DNA from: Neurospora tetraspora
Taxonomy: Eukaryota; Ascomycota; Sordariomycetes; Sordariales; Sordariaceae
Direction: 5' to 3'
Assembly (NCBI RefSeq): GCF_033439725.1
Contig: NW_026944391.1
Location: forward strand, 1,364,001 to 1,428,000
Length of the DNA: 64,000 nucleotides
The notes beneath the pieces were generated by a model. It saw nothing but the letters and a program-made list of their open reading frames with translations, was not told the origin of the DNA and did not search any database. Position 1 is the first letter of the stretch. Each line of letters opens with the position of its first letter. This document shows positions 1 to 11,133 of the stretch, one piece after another. The position numbers were made by a program, and so were the translations under genes.

Positions 1-416
1 GTTTCTTGAAAGCCGCCTGGCCGGATAGCAAAATGAACAAGCCACCAGGGAAGCAGCAATAAACATGGACTCTAAGATGAAGCTGAGCAACAGAAAAGAT
101 CATTACGATTGCGTACCGCAAGCTTTCCATCTTGGAGTCGGAAATAATTCCTTTCTCAACGTTGAGAATGAGACCTGCAGGCTCAAAGCTAGTGACGTGT
201 TTGAGTGAAGTTGTGCTCCCCGCCATCCCTTCATCACTGCCGGTAGGCTATCGCTGGGTATAAGCGCTTATCGCCACCGCCTTGCTTATCGGTTAGCCCT
301 CCTTCCCCTTCCTTCCTGCGGCGCCCGCTTGCCCGCCCACCCCGCGGCAAACCTGCCTGCAAACAAGGAAGGCGCGATTGGGGTATATAAGTCCCCCCTC
401 CAAGCTATCTTTCCGT
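1..416. other. Non-coding flank of first tRNA-like gene
   Basis: No supported gene. The last part is GC-rich and contains GGGTATATAA at 381-390, which is the upstream TATA-like element of the tRNA-like unit that follows. Confidence 0.6.
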
Positions 417-515
417 GGTTCGTTGGTGTAATGGATAACATTCCCGGCCTTGAATGATTCTAGGTCTGCGTACGCGTCTCAGAGGAGGACATCGGTTCGA
501 ATCCGATACGGGCCA
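417..515 (+). ncRNA. tRNA-like Pol III gene, copy 1
   Basis: A tRNA-like unit. The 7-nt arms GGTTCGT (417-423) and ACGGGCC (508-514) pair with two G-U pairs, and GTG/CAC bases just outside could extend the helix. An A-box (TGGTGTAATGG, from 424) and a B-box/T-arm (ATCGG-TTCGAAT-CCGAT, 491-507) are clear, followed by a T8 terminator at 519-526. TATATAAG lies about 33 nt upstream. Between the D and T arms is a long stretch that does not fold into a standard anticodon arm; a loop CTTGAAT would read TGA only with one extra base. It could be an intron-bearing tRNA, a pseudo-tRNA or a SINE-type RNA. Three similar units lie at 16.6, 17.2 and 22.4 kb. Confidence 0.6.
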
Positions 516-1159
516 CACTTTTTTTTGCACTTTTGACTCTTTGTAGCTTTTTGTTCTTTGCTTGTGCTTTCTTGTTCTTTTCCACCATGTAACTCACTCA
601 ATCAAGCTGCTAGAGTCGAAACCTGCAGGCCAGATTTCGACGTGCTGCATGCAACTAAGGTAAGCAGTGATGTGCTGCAACCAAGCCTAAATGAAGGGCG
701 AGGGGTTAACGTCTGAAAACGTACAAGATCCCTCCCACACAACCAAGTCGATGGATGTCTCATTCGTTAATGGAAGCAATTATCCTTCGTCATCGAGCCC
801 CGAACGCCTGAATACCCATCGAAAGATTTGTCAGTTTGGGGCATTTCTTTGATGAAGAAAGCCTGGCCTTGATCTTAACATGTTGGTTGATTCGGTTACG
901 GAGATTCAGGTTTTTCTAAGTGTACTCACGGGCATGTATTTCACGATGGCATAGCAGCGCTTAGGAGGTGTTGGCACAGGTCTCATTCGGAATGTCTCTT
1001 CGGAATACAAAAGCTAACAAAGACAAACAAACCACCAGACACTGCCCTGCAAACGATTTTTGACGAAGCAAATATGGCGCACCACGAACACTACATTAGT
1101 AGGACATCCCAATCCCCAAACTCCAACACCGATCAAGCCGCACATTACCAACCATCAAC
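516..1159. other. Intergenic, nothing recognised
   Basis: A Pol III T-run at 519-526, then no open frame or motif that I can support up to the stop codon of the RNase H-like gene. Confidence 0.5.
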
Positions 1160-2584
1160 CTAGTTACGAGGCGCAGGAGTTCTGCGCTCACGAACCACGG
1201 CACCAATCTGCTCATTCAACATGTTTAAGATTCCATCTCTCCGAAAAAAGGGCACGTTCCGCTGATTGAAGCCCTCGGGATTAACACCTCGAGAATGCAC
1301 ACCCGCTGCGTCATCCGCCAGCTCCGGCCCGATTGCACACCTCCGAGGATTCCAACGCACCGTCAGCTTACCGCCCATGATCTTCAAGCGGTGCGACAAC
1401 CAGACGATTGCTCGCAAGATAGGCTCCGTGTGTCTAAAAGAGAACCTGTCCTGCCTGTGGTTCAACCCCCGCGTGATTCGGTCCCAGCACTCCATCGAAT
1501 CCGTAAAAATCTGCACCTCGGCTGTAGGAGGGCGGTGCTGGCCCATCAAACCGACCGAAGTGTCCAAGGACTGGGCGATGGCGGCCATTTCGGCTTCGGC
1601 GCTGGAATACGTCTTGTGGTGAGACCAGGAACGGACTTCAAACCCAGACACCGATCCGTTGCCGTCTTGGTTGTTGGCGGCGGCGGCGGCCCATGGGTTC
1701 CGAAGCACAACTCCGTAACCCCCATTGGTACCCTCCCACGCCATCAACGGTGTCACCCTGCTCGAGCCATCGCAGAAGATGATAATCTGCGGGACGTTGT
1801 TAACCCAAAGAGGAGAAGTGCAAGCTCGTTCTGCGATGAATTGGGCATCAGGGCGAGGATTGATGACCAATGTGCCGACGAAGTCCCGCGTCTCCTGTGC
1901 GCAGAGGGCAACGCGGTAATCGATGGAGGGCGTTGGAGAGCGCGGGGACCGCTCGCGCTCGTCCTCACTGTCGCCAGTGAGGTCGACGACCTCGATGGCC
2001 TTGAGCTCAGGCGAAGGGCTTCGGAGAGGCGGCGCGGCTGGAGACGGGGCTGAAGGTAAAGCTACAGCCATAGCTGTGGCTGGTGCTGGCTCGGGTGAAT
2101 GTACCGGGAGAGAACTGGAGGCAGCCGGGTTGACCTCGATCGCAGCAGGGGGGTTTTGCGAGACTGGCGTAGCCTGGCGCAAATCGAAAAGCTCTCCGCT
2201 CTCAACGGCGGGAAGTTCCCGCTCGTCAGCCTCGCGAGGTCCATTCTTGTTGGAGGCGGGGTCAGCCACGGGCGCAGGATTGTTGGCATTCGATGCCTCT
2301 TCTTCTTTGACTTCAGGCACAGGAGTCTTCAACGCTGGGGCGGGCGGGCGCGAAGCGGGAGGAGCTTCAATCTTGACTTTGGTATCACCCTCCAGACCAG
2401 CAAGAAGCTCACCGGCTTCTTCTTCAATGCTATGCAGCATGTCGTTGATCTCGTCGTCATCCGAGTCACCAGTCAGATCAATAACATGGTGATCATTCGA
2501 CCTCGCTCTCTTGCGGTCATGCCCGCCGGACCTAGGAGACGGGCTCCGACTAGGAGCGCTGCGTTTCAGAGCGCTCAAAGGCAT
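1160..2584 (-). CDS. NLS-SIM-RNase H-like protein, intact copy A
   Basis: A single-exon 474-aa protein with a complete RNase H fold in its C-terminal half. The family would cleave or bind RNA:DNA hybrids; the actual substrate is unknown. Visible catalytic set: D272 in FCDGS, E332 in AEMAAIAQ, D362 in FTDS, and D424/D425 in LADDAAG, i.e. the D-E-D-D arrangement of type I RNase H. The N-terminal half is disordered, Pro/Ser/Glu-rich, with a basic run RKRAR (about 24-28) and two SUMO-interaction-like motifs: VIDLTGD at 34-40 and VVDLTGD at 199-205, each followed by acids. This predicts a nuclear protein that contacts SUMO (inference). The start is the first ATG and matches the start region of copy B. 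No reverse transcriptase or integrase is present, so it is not simply a piece of a retroelement ORF. It is the reference copy for six damaged relatives in the window. Confidence 0.85.
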   Translation of the reverse strand: MPLSALKRSAPSRSPSPRSGGHDRKRARSNDHHVIDLTGDSDDDEINDMLHSIEEEAGELLAGLEGDTKVKIEAPPASRPPAPALKTPVPEVKEEEASNANNPAPVADPASNKNGPREADERELPAVESGELFDLRQATPVSQNPPAAIEVNPAASSSLPVHSPEPAPATAMAVALPSAPSPAAPPLRSPSPELKAIEVVDLTGDSEDERERSPRSPTPSIDYRVALCAQETRDFVGTLVINPRPDAQFIAERACTSPLWVNNVPQIIIFCDGSSRVTPLMAWEGTNGGYGVVLRNPWAAAAANNQDGNGSVSGFEVRSWSHHKTYSSAEAEMAAIAQSLDTSVGLMGQHRPPTAEVQIFTDSMECWDRITRGLNHRQDRFSFRHTEPILRAIVWLSHRLKIMGGKLTVRWNPRRCAIGPELADDAAGVHSRGVNPEGFNQRNVPFFRRDGILNMLNEQIGAVVRERRTPAPRN

Positions 2585-3771
2585 GGTTATGTACGAATCT
2601 ACCTGGATAAAGAGATCGTCAGGTTAGCTGGCTAGTATTAGGGTTAACAGGAGTTGAATTCAAGGTGAACTAACGCGTCGGGAGACAAAATAAACGTGTT
2701 TCAATATGCGAAGCAGAGGTTTCTGTGTTTTCCAAACAGATATGCGAATGGACGAAAGGATGGTGCTGCGTGAGGAAAGAAAAAAAAAGTTGTAACGCGT
2801 GCCCCGCGTGGAGAAGAGCTAACGCGGAGAGAGGGGGGGATAATACCGGTATACAGCAGGCAGAATTACGGATTTGTTTCAGAGTAACAAACAGAAAACT
2901 ATAAGTTTGGACGACTGGAAATTACCACTTACCTGACCGGTCGTCGACATTTTGGCACATTAGTACCAAGTATGCCATTGCAAACCTCTGAAGGCCATGA
3001 CCCCTCGTTGAGGGGTTTGGACATTGCAGAAGGTCATAACCGAGTTCATGGACTGCTGGAAAAGAATTGGAAAATAAGGTGGTGGAAAAGCCTCAAGTGA
3101 GGACTAAGGTACCTTATCAAAGAGGTCAAGTATGATGTAGGCCCGAATGACCAGGGCCACAATATCAACTCATATTCCGCCTTCTCCGGTCACTCCTTCC
3201 TCTTGTTCGGACTGTGAGGGCGCTTAATATCGTGCGGCATATTGGGAGAAGTTGCTCCCCAAGAAGCGTGATGGACGAGCTGTAGTTGGGATACTCCCCG
3301 TCGCTCTTTCTCTTTAAAAGTTCTAGTCGTTCATTCCGTCACAATTCTGCATTTGACTCTCCTTAAAAAACGGTGCTTTTGTCCATCTGCGGCTTGTATT
3401 ACTTTCCTTATCACTCCTCCGCTTCAGTAGAGGCCTTTCCAGTCAGTGGTTTTATCATCCCTACAAGTCTTGAGTTTTCACTTAGCCTCGCAGTGCTCTG
3501 ACACATCGACATCACAGTTCGAGAAGACAACAAAAGGCTGGTGCCAATACACATTGTGGGTATCCCTTGGATTTCCGTGGGCTAAACAAGCTGGTACTCT
3601 AGACATGGATCTTCTAGTCTTAAAGCACGGTGTCTCACTTAAAGTTGCAGTTCCCATGCTCCTCCATCATGCGATTTCCTCACCTGGGGGTTTGTAACTT
3701 TTGTGACGCTTCACTCTATCTGAAAGATGCCCTGCTGTTGCATCGTGCAAGTCGTGTATCATCTAGATTCT
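2585..3771. other. 5' flank of copy A, partly duplicated at copy B
   Basis: No gene. Patches match the 5' flank of copy B: CCTGGATAAAGAGA near 2607 resembles CCTGGATGAAGACA near 3979, and TTCCAAACAGATATGCGAAT near 2736 resembles a stretch near 4214. Both flanks also carry a pyrimidine/purine-rich stretch followed by ACGCGT. The promoter of copy A presumably lies here. Confidence 0.5.
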
Positions 3772-3957
3772 CTACTTTGAGGATGATTCTAATCTCATTA
3801 CCGTATTTTGATCGTCTTCATCGTCTTCCGGGTCTCCGGTTAGGTCAATAACCGGATCACCATTGAACTTCGGCCGCTTGGGATTATGTCCGCCAGACCT
3901 GGGCGACTGGCTCCGACTTGGAGGGCTGCGTTTGGATTTCAGTTCGCTTGAAGACAT
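3772..3957 (-). pseudogene. 5' fragment of NLS-SIM-RNase H-like gene, copy B
   Basis: A short frame of about 61 codons. It matches only the N-terminus of copy A: the Ser/Arg/Pro-rich start with SPRSGGHNPKRPK, then the SUMO-interaction-like motif VIDLTGD with acids (PEDDEDD). The match ends soon after, and no RNase H domain follows on the minus strand before copy A. Conserved sequence continues upstream of the ATG (see the flank of copy A), so this is the truncated product of a tandem duplication. A short expressed SIM peptide cannot be excluded. Confidence 0.65.
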
Positions 3958-3972
3958 CGTTGCTGCGTGCAA

Positions 3973-6186
3973 ATAGGCCTGGATGAAGACAATGCTAGCT
4001 TATTGGATAGTGACTTTGTTAAAGGGAACTCAGGCGTTCTTTGCGTAGGAGAACGCTAAAATTTCAGACAGCAAGGAGTCCCTTTTCTGACAGAACGTAC
4101 TAGTTATACCCAAGTAACCGGGGCGATGAACTCTGTATGCGTTCTGGACGTTGTTGTATGCCTGAAGATGCCAACAAAAACGCGTTAGGAGATTTGAAGG
4201 AGAAAATTATGTGGTTCCAAACATATCGGCGAATGGACATAAGGGTGCTGTTTTGGGAAAGATGAAAAAACTCGTGACGCGTTCGCGTTGAGGCAAGCAA
4301 CTGACAAAGAGAACTCGAGGCAGATGTCGCCGGAAAGATAAGAGAATACCTACTACGGTAGGCAAAAATGGCATTCGTTTCAGGTCACCGAACCTAGGGT
4401 AGCGAGTGGGGATGAAATCATCACTCACTGAATCTGAACGAACATCAACATCGATCTCGGCACATCGGCATGCGACTGCGAGCCTATATCTGTCATAACA
4501 TAGTATCGCAGCGTTCATTTATTATGGGAAGGGGATTCTTTTCTATCGCTCTTCCTTTTATTCAAGTTCTAACACAGATCACGAGTTTAGCTCGCCTCCC
4601 GTGCCTCCCAAGAAGACCAAAGCTGATGGGAATTCGGTCAGGTTCGCCTCGGGTGAATCCGATACCAACGACGACTTCCTGGCTACTACCAAGGCCAAAA
4701 GCGCGTCAGAAAGGTCAAAAGTGACCACGAACCACTTGCTAACAAGTTGACCAGCCCGCAGACAATGCATAGGTACGGTATTGTCGCAATCAAATCCGAA
4801 GGCTCGCCAACATCTTCAAAGCTTCCCTTCGGCCGCGTCCAATTCCGACACAGATCACAGCGGTGAAGCGTGCAAAGACACAATATAAGACGCCAAAAAA
4901 AGATGAAAAGGTTACCCACAGTCATATTACGTTTCTAAAGGCACACATATTTTCAGAAACTTCCAAGCCTTTCGTCGCAACTTTCTTACATAAACTCCAA
5001 AACTGTGACAAGCGTAGCAAAGCGAAGGCGAGGTGCTGGAATGACTACGTTCTTTGGCTACCTAGACGGAAGAGAACAAATAAAAGAAGGAGGAAACCCC
5101 AAAGAGGAATGCTACGCTAGATAGGAAGGACAGGGTTTTATACCCACGACCTCTTAAAAGCGGGAAGGCTCCAGATTCACACCGGACACACACTCAGAAC
5201 CTGAACCACCTTGTAAAAGGAAGCCACCCTGAATGGGCCCGCCGACGGCACAGCTGGTGCCAGCCGTCACAGCAAAAGGTAAGGTATGTTGTTGGAGGCT
5301 GGAAAAGGCGACAACGAAAAAGGCTTAATTCTTTAGTTGTCAACCTAAACGGAAGAGGAGAAACGGAAACCATAGCAGCCTAAGTACCTGGAGGGGGGAG
5401 TGCCGGTAAACAGGTAGGATAGGCCAGTGCATAGGGTATGTGCGTGGGTAGGGTTTCTCATGTGTAAAGCTCTTCATAGGTCTCTCGCCCGCAATGGCCC
5501 CTGTATGCCCGGTACTTATGTCCTAGCTTCTCTTGGAGGTGTATACTTCCATGTGGAAGCTTACAGGTGGTGTAGTATTTTTGCGCTATAGCGGTGCGAG
5601 GCAAGTTGCGATATCGGGCCCTGGAAATGCAACGGAAAAATCAGGAGCTCAATGGTAGAATCCAAGGGCGATTCAGAGTCATCGGGGGATACTTGAGACA
5701 ATTATTTTTGATCGTTCCAATCATCAAAGGATAGAAAGCTTCCTAGGAAAATGTTCGAACGTGGAGAGAATCGTAGGATGCGAGCAGATTTTCTCTTCTT
5801 GACACTCACTTTCATGAACAGGGGTTGGTTACAATCACGAAGAAGTTCGGGTTCGTTGGAGCTGACAACAAGAGCCGGGACAACCAAGGTAAATGGACTC
5901 CGTTTGTCAGCTGAGAATGGCCACGATAAGGCAAAGGCTTCTTTGTCTATGTACTTCTCTGAAACGCATGCTTCTTACATGTATCTCGAGCAACGAAAAG
6001 CCCTTTTAAATCCATCCATGACTCCCGCCAGCCTGACTCCAAAGCCTTGGGTATCATCCCTATGACCATTGACCAAACACAGTCGTCATAACAGAAACGC
6101 TCGCTACAACCATCCATGACCATGACTCCAGTGCCAACAAACAAACAAACAAATGGTTACATACATGTACCGGCAGGCCGCTTTGC
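3973..6186. other. Gene-poor stretch, possible relic at 4575-4760
   Basis: No convincing gene. At 4575-4735 the plus strand reads a hydrophilic stretch with PPVPPKKTK and SDTNDDFLAT, reminiscent of the Lys/Pro/acidic tails of copies C and E, but too short to assign. The rest shows nothing recognisable. Confidence 0.35.
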
Positions 6187-6440
6187 CTAGTATCGTCTGA
6201 GAGCCCACTGAGAGGGCAGACCGGTGTAGCCCGACCTCCACGGGTAATCATCGCCTTGACACAGAAGACAACCGGGAGTTCCATGGCCGGACTCGGGATC
6301 GTGGCTAGCGTGCTGGCTTGGATAGGAGGGCAAGTTACCCGGGTCAAAGTTGAAGACATGGTCTTCGCCGTTGAGGAATCCACCCGCTCCAAGTCCAGCC
6401 TGCTGCATCGGAGCCTTTTTCTTAGGCGGGATTGCACCCC

Positions 6441-7838
6441 TTATCTTCTTCCTTTTCTTCGGAGTTTGCGGCTTGGGCTCGGGTTCCTCCTCGGAGTCAG
6501 AGTCCAGGAGAATAAAGTTACTTGTACTCCTTTGTTTGGCCGTGGTCGCACCCTTAATCTCCTTCCTCTTCTTCGGAGGCTGCGGCTGGGGCTCAGGTTC
6601 CTCCTCAGATTCAGAGTCCAGAGCACTAGGCTCAGGTTCCTCTCGGATTCGGAGTCCAGAGCAATATAGTCGTCAGGGTCCAGGCCAATGTAGTCACTCG
6701 CACTCCTGTTCTTGGCCCCGGTCGCACGCCTAATTCTCCTCCTTTTCTTCGGATGTTGCGGCTGCCGCGCAGGTTCCTCCTCAGATTCAGAGCCCAGAGC
6801 ATCATGGCCTCTTGCACGCTCAATGGCGCTAACTTCCTCATGCAACTTGTCCAAAATGCCGTCCCTCTGAGCGTGTGGCAGATACTTCTGGTTAAAAGCA
6901 TCACCCGGATCTTTGCCCTTCCACTGCTTCCACTTGCCGGCCATATGATCGGCCAAGCTGTGACCCAGTGTGGTGTTACGCGGCATCCAGTTCATTTCGA
7001 TCGTGCAGCCGCGGTCGGAGAGGTAATGCAACTGCCATACAATCAGGCGTACAAATGGATTGGTGTGCTCTTCGAAGAATGCTTTGTTTTCGCGTTTGCG
7101 CTTGAGGCCGTTGCCAGCGGTTGTCGTCTCAAACGTGAGAATGCCCCTCTCAATTCGTGCTAGGGCTGTGTCGGAATCGGTGAAGATCTTGACAGTCGAT
7201 GTGTCCGGATGATGCTGATCGTTTCGCTTGATAACCTCTTCCAGTGCTTGGGCAATGGCGGCGATCTCGACGTGGGGGGCTCCAAAGGTTCTGTGAGATA
7301 GCCAGTGCCGGATAGTAAAGTCGGCGATGGTAATGCCGTCTTCCTTCCGAGAGCCCCCAAATGTGGCCGTGGCCGATTTAGAGGCGCTTGCAGTGGCTGC
7401 TTTGTCGGCGTCGTATGGGTCACGAAAGACCACGGCATACCCTCCATCATGTGTAGCATTCGGGTATGACCTGTACCCAGTTGATCCGTCGCAGAAGAAG
7501 ACGAACTGGGGCTGTCCATCCACCATAAGCGCGGATCTTTGCGCAGCTCGAGCCGCATCAGCGCGGCGAGCGGGGCGATTACGATCTCGATTAATGGTTC
7601 CTTTGAATGCCCGGTTCTCATCTTTCGACAGGGTGATTCGAGGGTCTGCGATAGGCGAGGGAGACCTTCGTAAGGGTAAGCGAATACTAGTTTTCGCGCT
7701 GGGTGCCTGGGTAAGAACGCGCATGGGATGGGCTACTTCCGGCTCGTCGGCATGCCATTCTTTTTGCGATATCGCGTGGTCTTCTTCATCGTTGTCGTTC
7801 GTAGCCGGGATGGCGCCCTGTGAGGAGGGTGTCTCCAT
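6441..7838 (-). CDS. RNase H-like protein, copy C, frameshifted C-tail
   Basis: Read from the ATG at 7838 this gives 465 aa. An upstream in-frame ATG at 8267 would add 143 residues that do not look like the family. The RNase H core is complete: D117 in FCDGS, E191 in HVEIAAIAQ, D221 in FTDS, D297 in LADHMAG. It belongs to a subfamily with copies E and G (LADH rather than LADD, plus a longer loop after the third catalytic strand). The C-terminal tail consists of repeats of the type DSESEEEP-x-PKKRKxI, combining acidic Ser patches and basic runs. In the second repeat, near 6639-6643, one base is missing compared with the neighbouring repeats, so translation leaves the repeat frame and stops at 6441. 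The original frame continues to a stop at 6187. The core could still be active; the tail is altered or the gene is decaying. Confidence 0.75.
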   Translation of the reverse strand: METPSSQGAIPATNDNDEEDHAISQKEWHADEPEVAHPMRVLTQAPSAKTSIRLPLRRSPSPIADPRITLSKDENRAFKGTINRDRNRPARRADAARAAQRSALMVDGQPQFVFFCDGSTGYRSYPNATHDGGYAVVFRDPYDADKAATASASKSATATFGGSRKEDGITIADFTIRHWLSHRTFGAPHVEIAAIAQALEEVIKRNDQHHPDTSTVKIFTDSDTALARIERGILTFETTTAGNGLKRKRENKAFFEEHTNPFVRLIVWQLHYLSDRGCTIEMNWMPRNTTLGHSLADHMAGKWKQWKGKDPGDAFNQKYLPHAQRDGILDKLHEEVSAIERARGHDALGSESEEEPARQPQHPKKRRRIRRATGAKNRSASDYIGLDPDDYIALDSESERNLSLVLWTLNLRRNLSPSRSLRRRGRRLRVRPRPNKGVQVTLFSWTLTPRRNPSPSRKLRRKGRR

Positions 7839-9326
7839 GGTGCTGGACGTGGGTTTGGAAATGGCTATGATGTGGCCAAAATTGAAAGTTCCGGCGTCGT
7901 TTCTGAAGGGGGGTTGGAGCGAGGAGGGGTAACCGGCAAGAACAAAAGAAGTGAAAACGGGAGGATGGGGTCGGAGCCCGTGGCAGAAGGCAGAGAGCGG
8001 ACGAAAATGAGGCTCAAGGTTAGGAGCATGGGCCACATTAGGGGGTAGAGGAACGAGCCGAAACAGGCAGTAAACACTCCTTCTTCCAGTGACGTTGCCA
8101 CTGAGGTGAAGGGTGGACCTATGAGTTTGTATGTCTCCTTCACCTTGTGCAGTGTATTGCAGACATCTTTCACGGGTACTTATGCCCGTTGCACCAACGG
8201 ACCACTTGATTCCAAAGGGGATCGCGGCAAAAGTGTATCGGCGTTGCATATCCACATCGACAACCATGTCATTTTGGTCTCTCCCATCGAATAAACGAAC
8301 GCAACAAAATAAATCGCTGGTACTATGTGGAGGTGTATGGACCGGAGGCCAGGCTATAGCCGGCCTGATATAGCCGAGTGAAACTTCGACTGACTGACAA
8401 CCAGGCTTGGAAGGATTCCGTGCTCAACAATACATCATTGACATGGCGAAAATGATCATTAAAGCAGACAGACAAACAACTGCGCGGTGGTAAACACATT
8501 GACAAAGAAGGATTTGGGAGTCCTCAAGACATGACTCCCGTAGGCAGTCCACAGAGTCATTGGTCCCAGTGCGATGTGTTGCGGATGGTGTGACAGACTC
8601 TGAAAGGAAGTAATGACTGCATTCCGCTTACCCTCAATCGTTCTGTATGGATATAAGGTGGTCATTATGATAGATGACAGCACGACCGGCTCGAGCTGTC
8701 GAGCAGTAGGTCATCGACTGAATCTTCCTCAGATGAACTGCCATCATTGCAGGCTGGGTGGGTATGGCGTTTACCAAGACGGAATTGTGTCAATTGCGTG
8801 GCTTACTTTCCCCAGACTACCATCACACTTTTGTCTCTGCCGTTTGAGCTTTATCATCCGGGATGTCACCATGTCGGTTAACCTTAGGATAATGTTGACA
8901 AAACGAGTAAACGGAATCCGCGTGGAGGCCATAGCAGGAATCTGGTGGGAACAAGGAAACAATAACGGAGTGCTCAAGATACGGGAGGATGGCGGGCTTT
9001 GCCTGGTGGGAGGAATGGAGATAATAAGAGGTAATGGACGAGCAAGGCAAGAGAAGGCAAACAAAGCCAAGGTTGGGTAATGGTGGTGAGTAGGTACCTT
9101 AGGAAGTAGGAGACGAGAGGGCCGGGGAGGAAGAGGAGGGAGAATGCCCCGCATTCTGCAATAAATACAGTATCCCAGGTCTGCACTCTGTAGTAGTGGT
9201 GGGCTACGATTGCCCGCCGCGGGGTATCCACCCACCAGCAGCGGCAGACTGGCACAGGCCCCAGCTTTCTAGCGGCAGGACCTGTACTGGGACCATATAA
9301 GCACCAAAGTGTAGACATTCCACCAC
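7839..9326. other. Upstream region of copy C, no supported gene
   Basis: Contains only short overlapping frames on both strands without recognisable domains. A minus-strand frame near 8.8-9.2 kb begins with a plausible hydrophobic stretch but dissolves quickly. I do not call a gene. Confidence 0.4.
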
Positions 9327-9450
9327 GGTCCAATAGCCTACATGGTAGTGCGTTGGGTCCAGAAAATGCGTGGTGTTTTCGTAGGCTGCCATCTGGTCGG
9401 TTGAGTCCTCCTTAGTTGCGAGTTCGATTTCCGATCTTGTGGTTAAGCTG
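9327..9450 (+). ncRNA. Possible degenerate tRNA-like unit, copy 5
   Basis: Same layout as the clear tRNA-like units. ATATAAG at 9295 lies 32 nt before GGTCC at 9327, the same spacing as in copy 1. An A-box-like TAGCCTACATGG starts at position 8 of the unit, B-box-like AGTTCGATTTC sits near 9421, and T-runs start at 9454. The acceptor and T stems do not pair well, so this is at best a decayed member. Confidence 0.3.
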
Positions 9451-11133
9451 AGCTTTTTGTTTTTCTGTTTTTCTTCGTCCTTCATTTTCTACCTTGAGCA
9501 TCGTTGACTGCGTTCACCTTTTTTCTGGTTTTTTTTCTTTTGCTTTTTTTTAGCCCGGACGCTAATTCAACCGCGATTTCTGATCTGCCGACTCGGTGCA
9601 TCAAATAGATTTACGGTCCGTCCCATCCACGACCTTCAATTAGGTTTACTGTCAACACATTTGATGATGTACGCCAGGCCTACCCCAAAGGACACTCACG
9701 TGCGCATCAGAATATTATTTCCACTAAGAACCACAGCCCTGACAGCATCAAGATCCTGGTTACACCCCGTGCCGACCTATCGTGACTAGAAGAGCGAGCT
9801 GCCTTCCTGAACTGTTTTGCATATAAGGAAGTACTTTAACTAAATCAAGACTTAATCGCCATCGTTAAAGGATACACTACCGCCACAAGATTCATCTTTC
9901 AACCAAAGAGCGCTTTCATTTCCTTAGTTATTTCTTTCAGTAACCCCTCCGTAAAGCCATCGGAAATACAATTGCGTCAAGGCTACTTATAATATCGAAC
10001 CGTTAACGGAAGAGAGCTATGCATACTGAAATTAGTAGGCTACACTATCACTTACACATCCTAGAATTTCCCACTTCCGTATATAGAACCTAAACCCAGC
10101 TATTAGTACCAAACCACTAAAGCCCCCTACACCAAGACATCGCACTATCACATAGTCGCTCACTATAGACATCAACCTACCTACCAACCCAGTGCGGTCC
10201 TGCCGGGTTATATTCGAGCATCACCCATGTTGCGCATTAATATCCATATCCTGGAAGGACGGACGATAGCATAGTGCCAAGTAGATCTCCAACACACCAA
10301 AGACCCTTTCATCCCAAGTCGCGTCTGCCAAGTTATCTTGAGAATTATTTTCTTGCTTTGGCTACTGGTCCGAGCTTTAAATTCGAGGGCAGGTTGAGTT
10401 CGCTTCACTTAGTTTGGGAGTTGGTTCGCGTATAGCTCCTTCCATCATCTACTTTTACGGCCGCAAAATCTCGCTCCCATCTTTTACCCCGTAAGATCTA
10501 TAACGCTAAATTTGCTTTTTTACCTTATCGCGCTTTATCTCCCACGTCAAAAATTTCTAAAACCTCCTTTTCTATCTTAGACTCCAAGGTCTCTTCATTC
10601 CCACGCGTATTGGTTACTTTTTTTTATCTCTCAACTAGCCCATAAAACTTCACAAATCTAGGTTTTTGCATTCAGCGACGACATATTTCGCGCTTTAACG
10701 CACACAAATAAAAAGAAATTATTGCTTCTCTTTATTCTATCTACCCCTACTATATTTAAGAAAGAGGTTAAAAGTTGTATTCATATCGTAAATAACCCCA
10801 ATTCTACTCTTTCTAAATCCCGGGCCTAGTTTTCAAAGTAATTATAGTAAGCGCATTCACTAGGTTGCGCCATAGTAGGTTTAAAAGAATACGGAGGGTA
10901 AAAGAGCATTAAAATAATCTTCAATCGAACCAGGCTAGTTCCCTTAGTCTTTATTATTTAAATTCGTTGTATCTATCGAGCGCCCCGGATTCTCCCCTCT
11001 TACTAGCGCTTTAATATTGACAATTTTATTCAATCTCTTTATATAGAGTTACAATATTTCCGAAGAAGCGTAAGCGCTAGACATATAGCTCCTCCTCTCC
11101 CAAAAATCCTACCGAAAAGCAAATTCGGTTTAA

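Noticed and set aside
417-515. Assignment as a specific tRNA (Ser-TGA, Gln or Arg)
   Set aside because: A TGA loop needs an extra base, and Ser would need a long variable arm. Gln/Arg similarity is limited to the D-arm. Left as tRNA-like.
1266-2635. Several plus-strand frames of 110-250 codons
   Set aside because: All are antisense or shifted shadows of RNase H-like copy A.
8771-9235. Minus-strand 154-codon frame, possibly a membrane protein
   Set aside because: No stable hydrophobic segments and no plausible exon partners; overlaps a plus-strand frame of equal quality.
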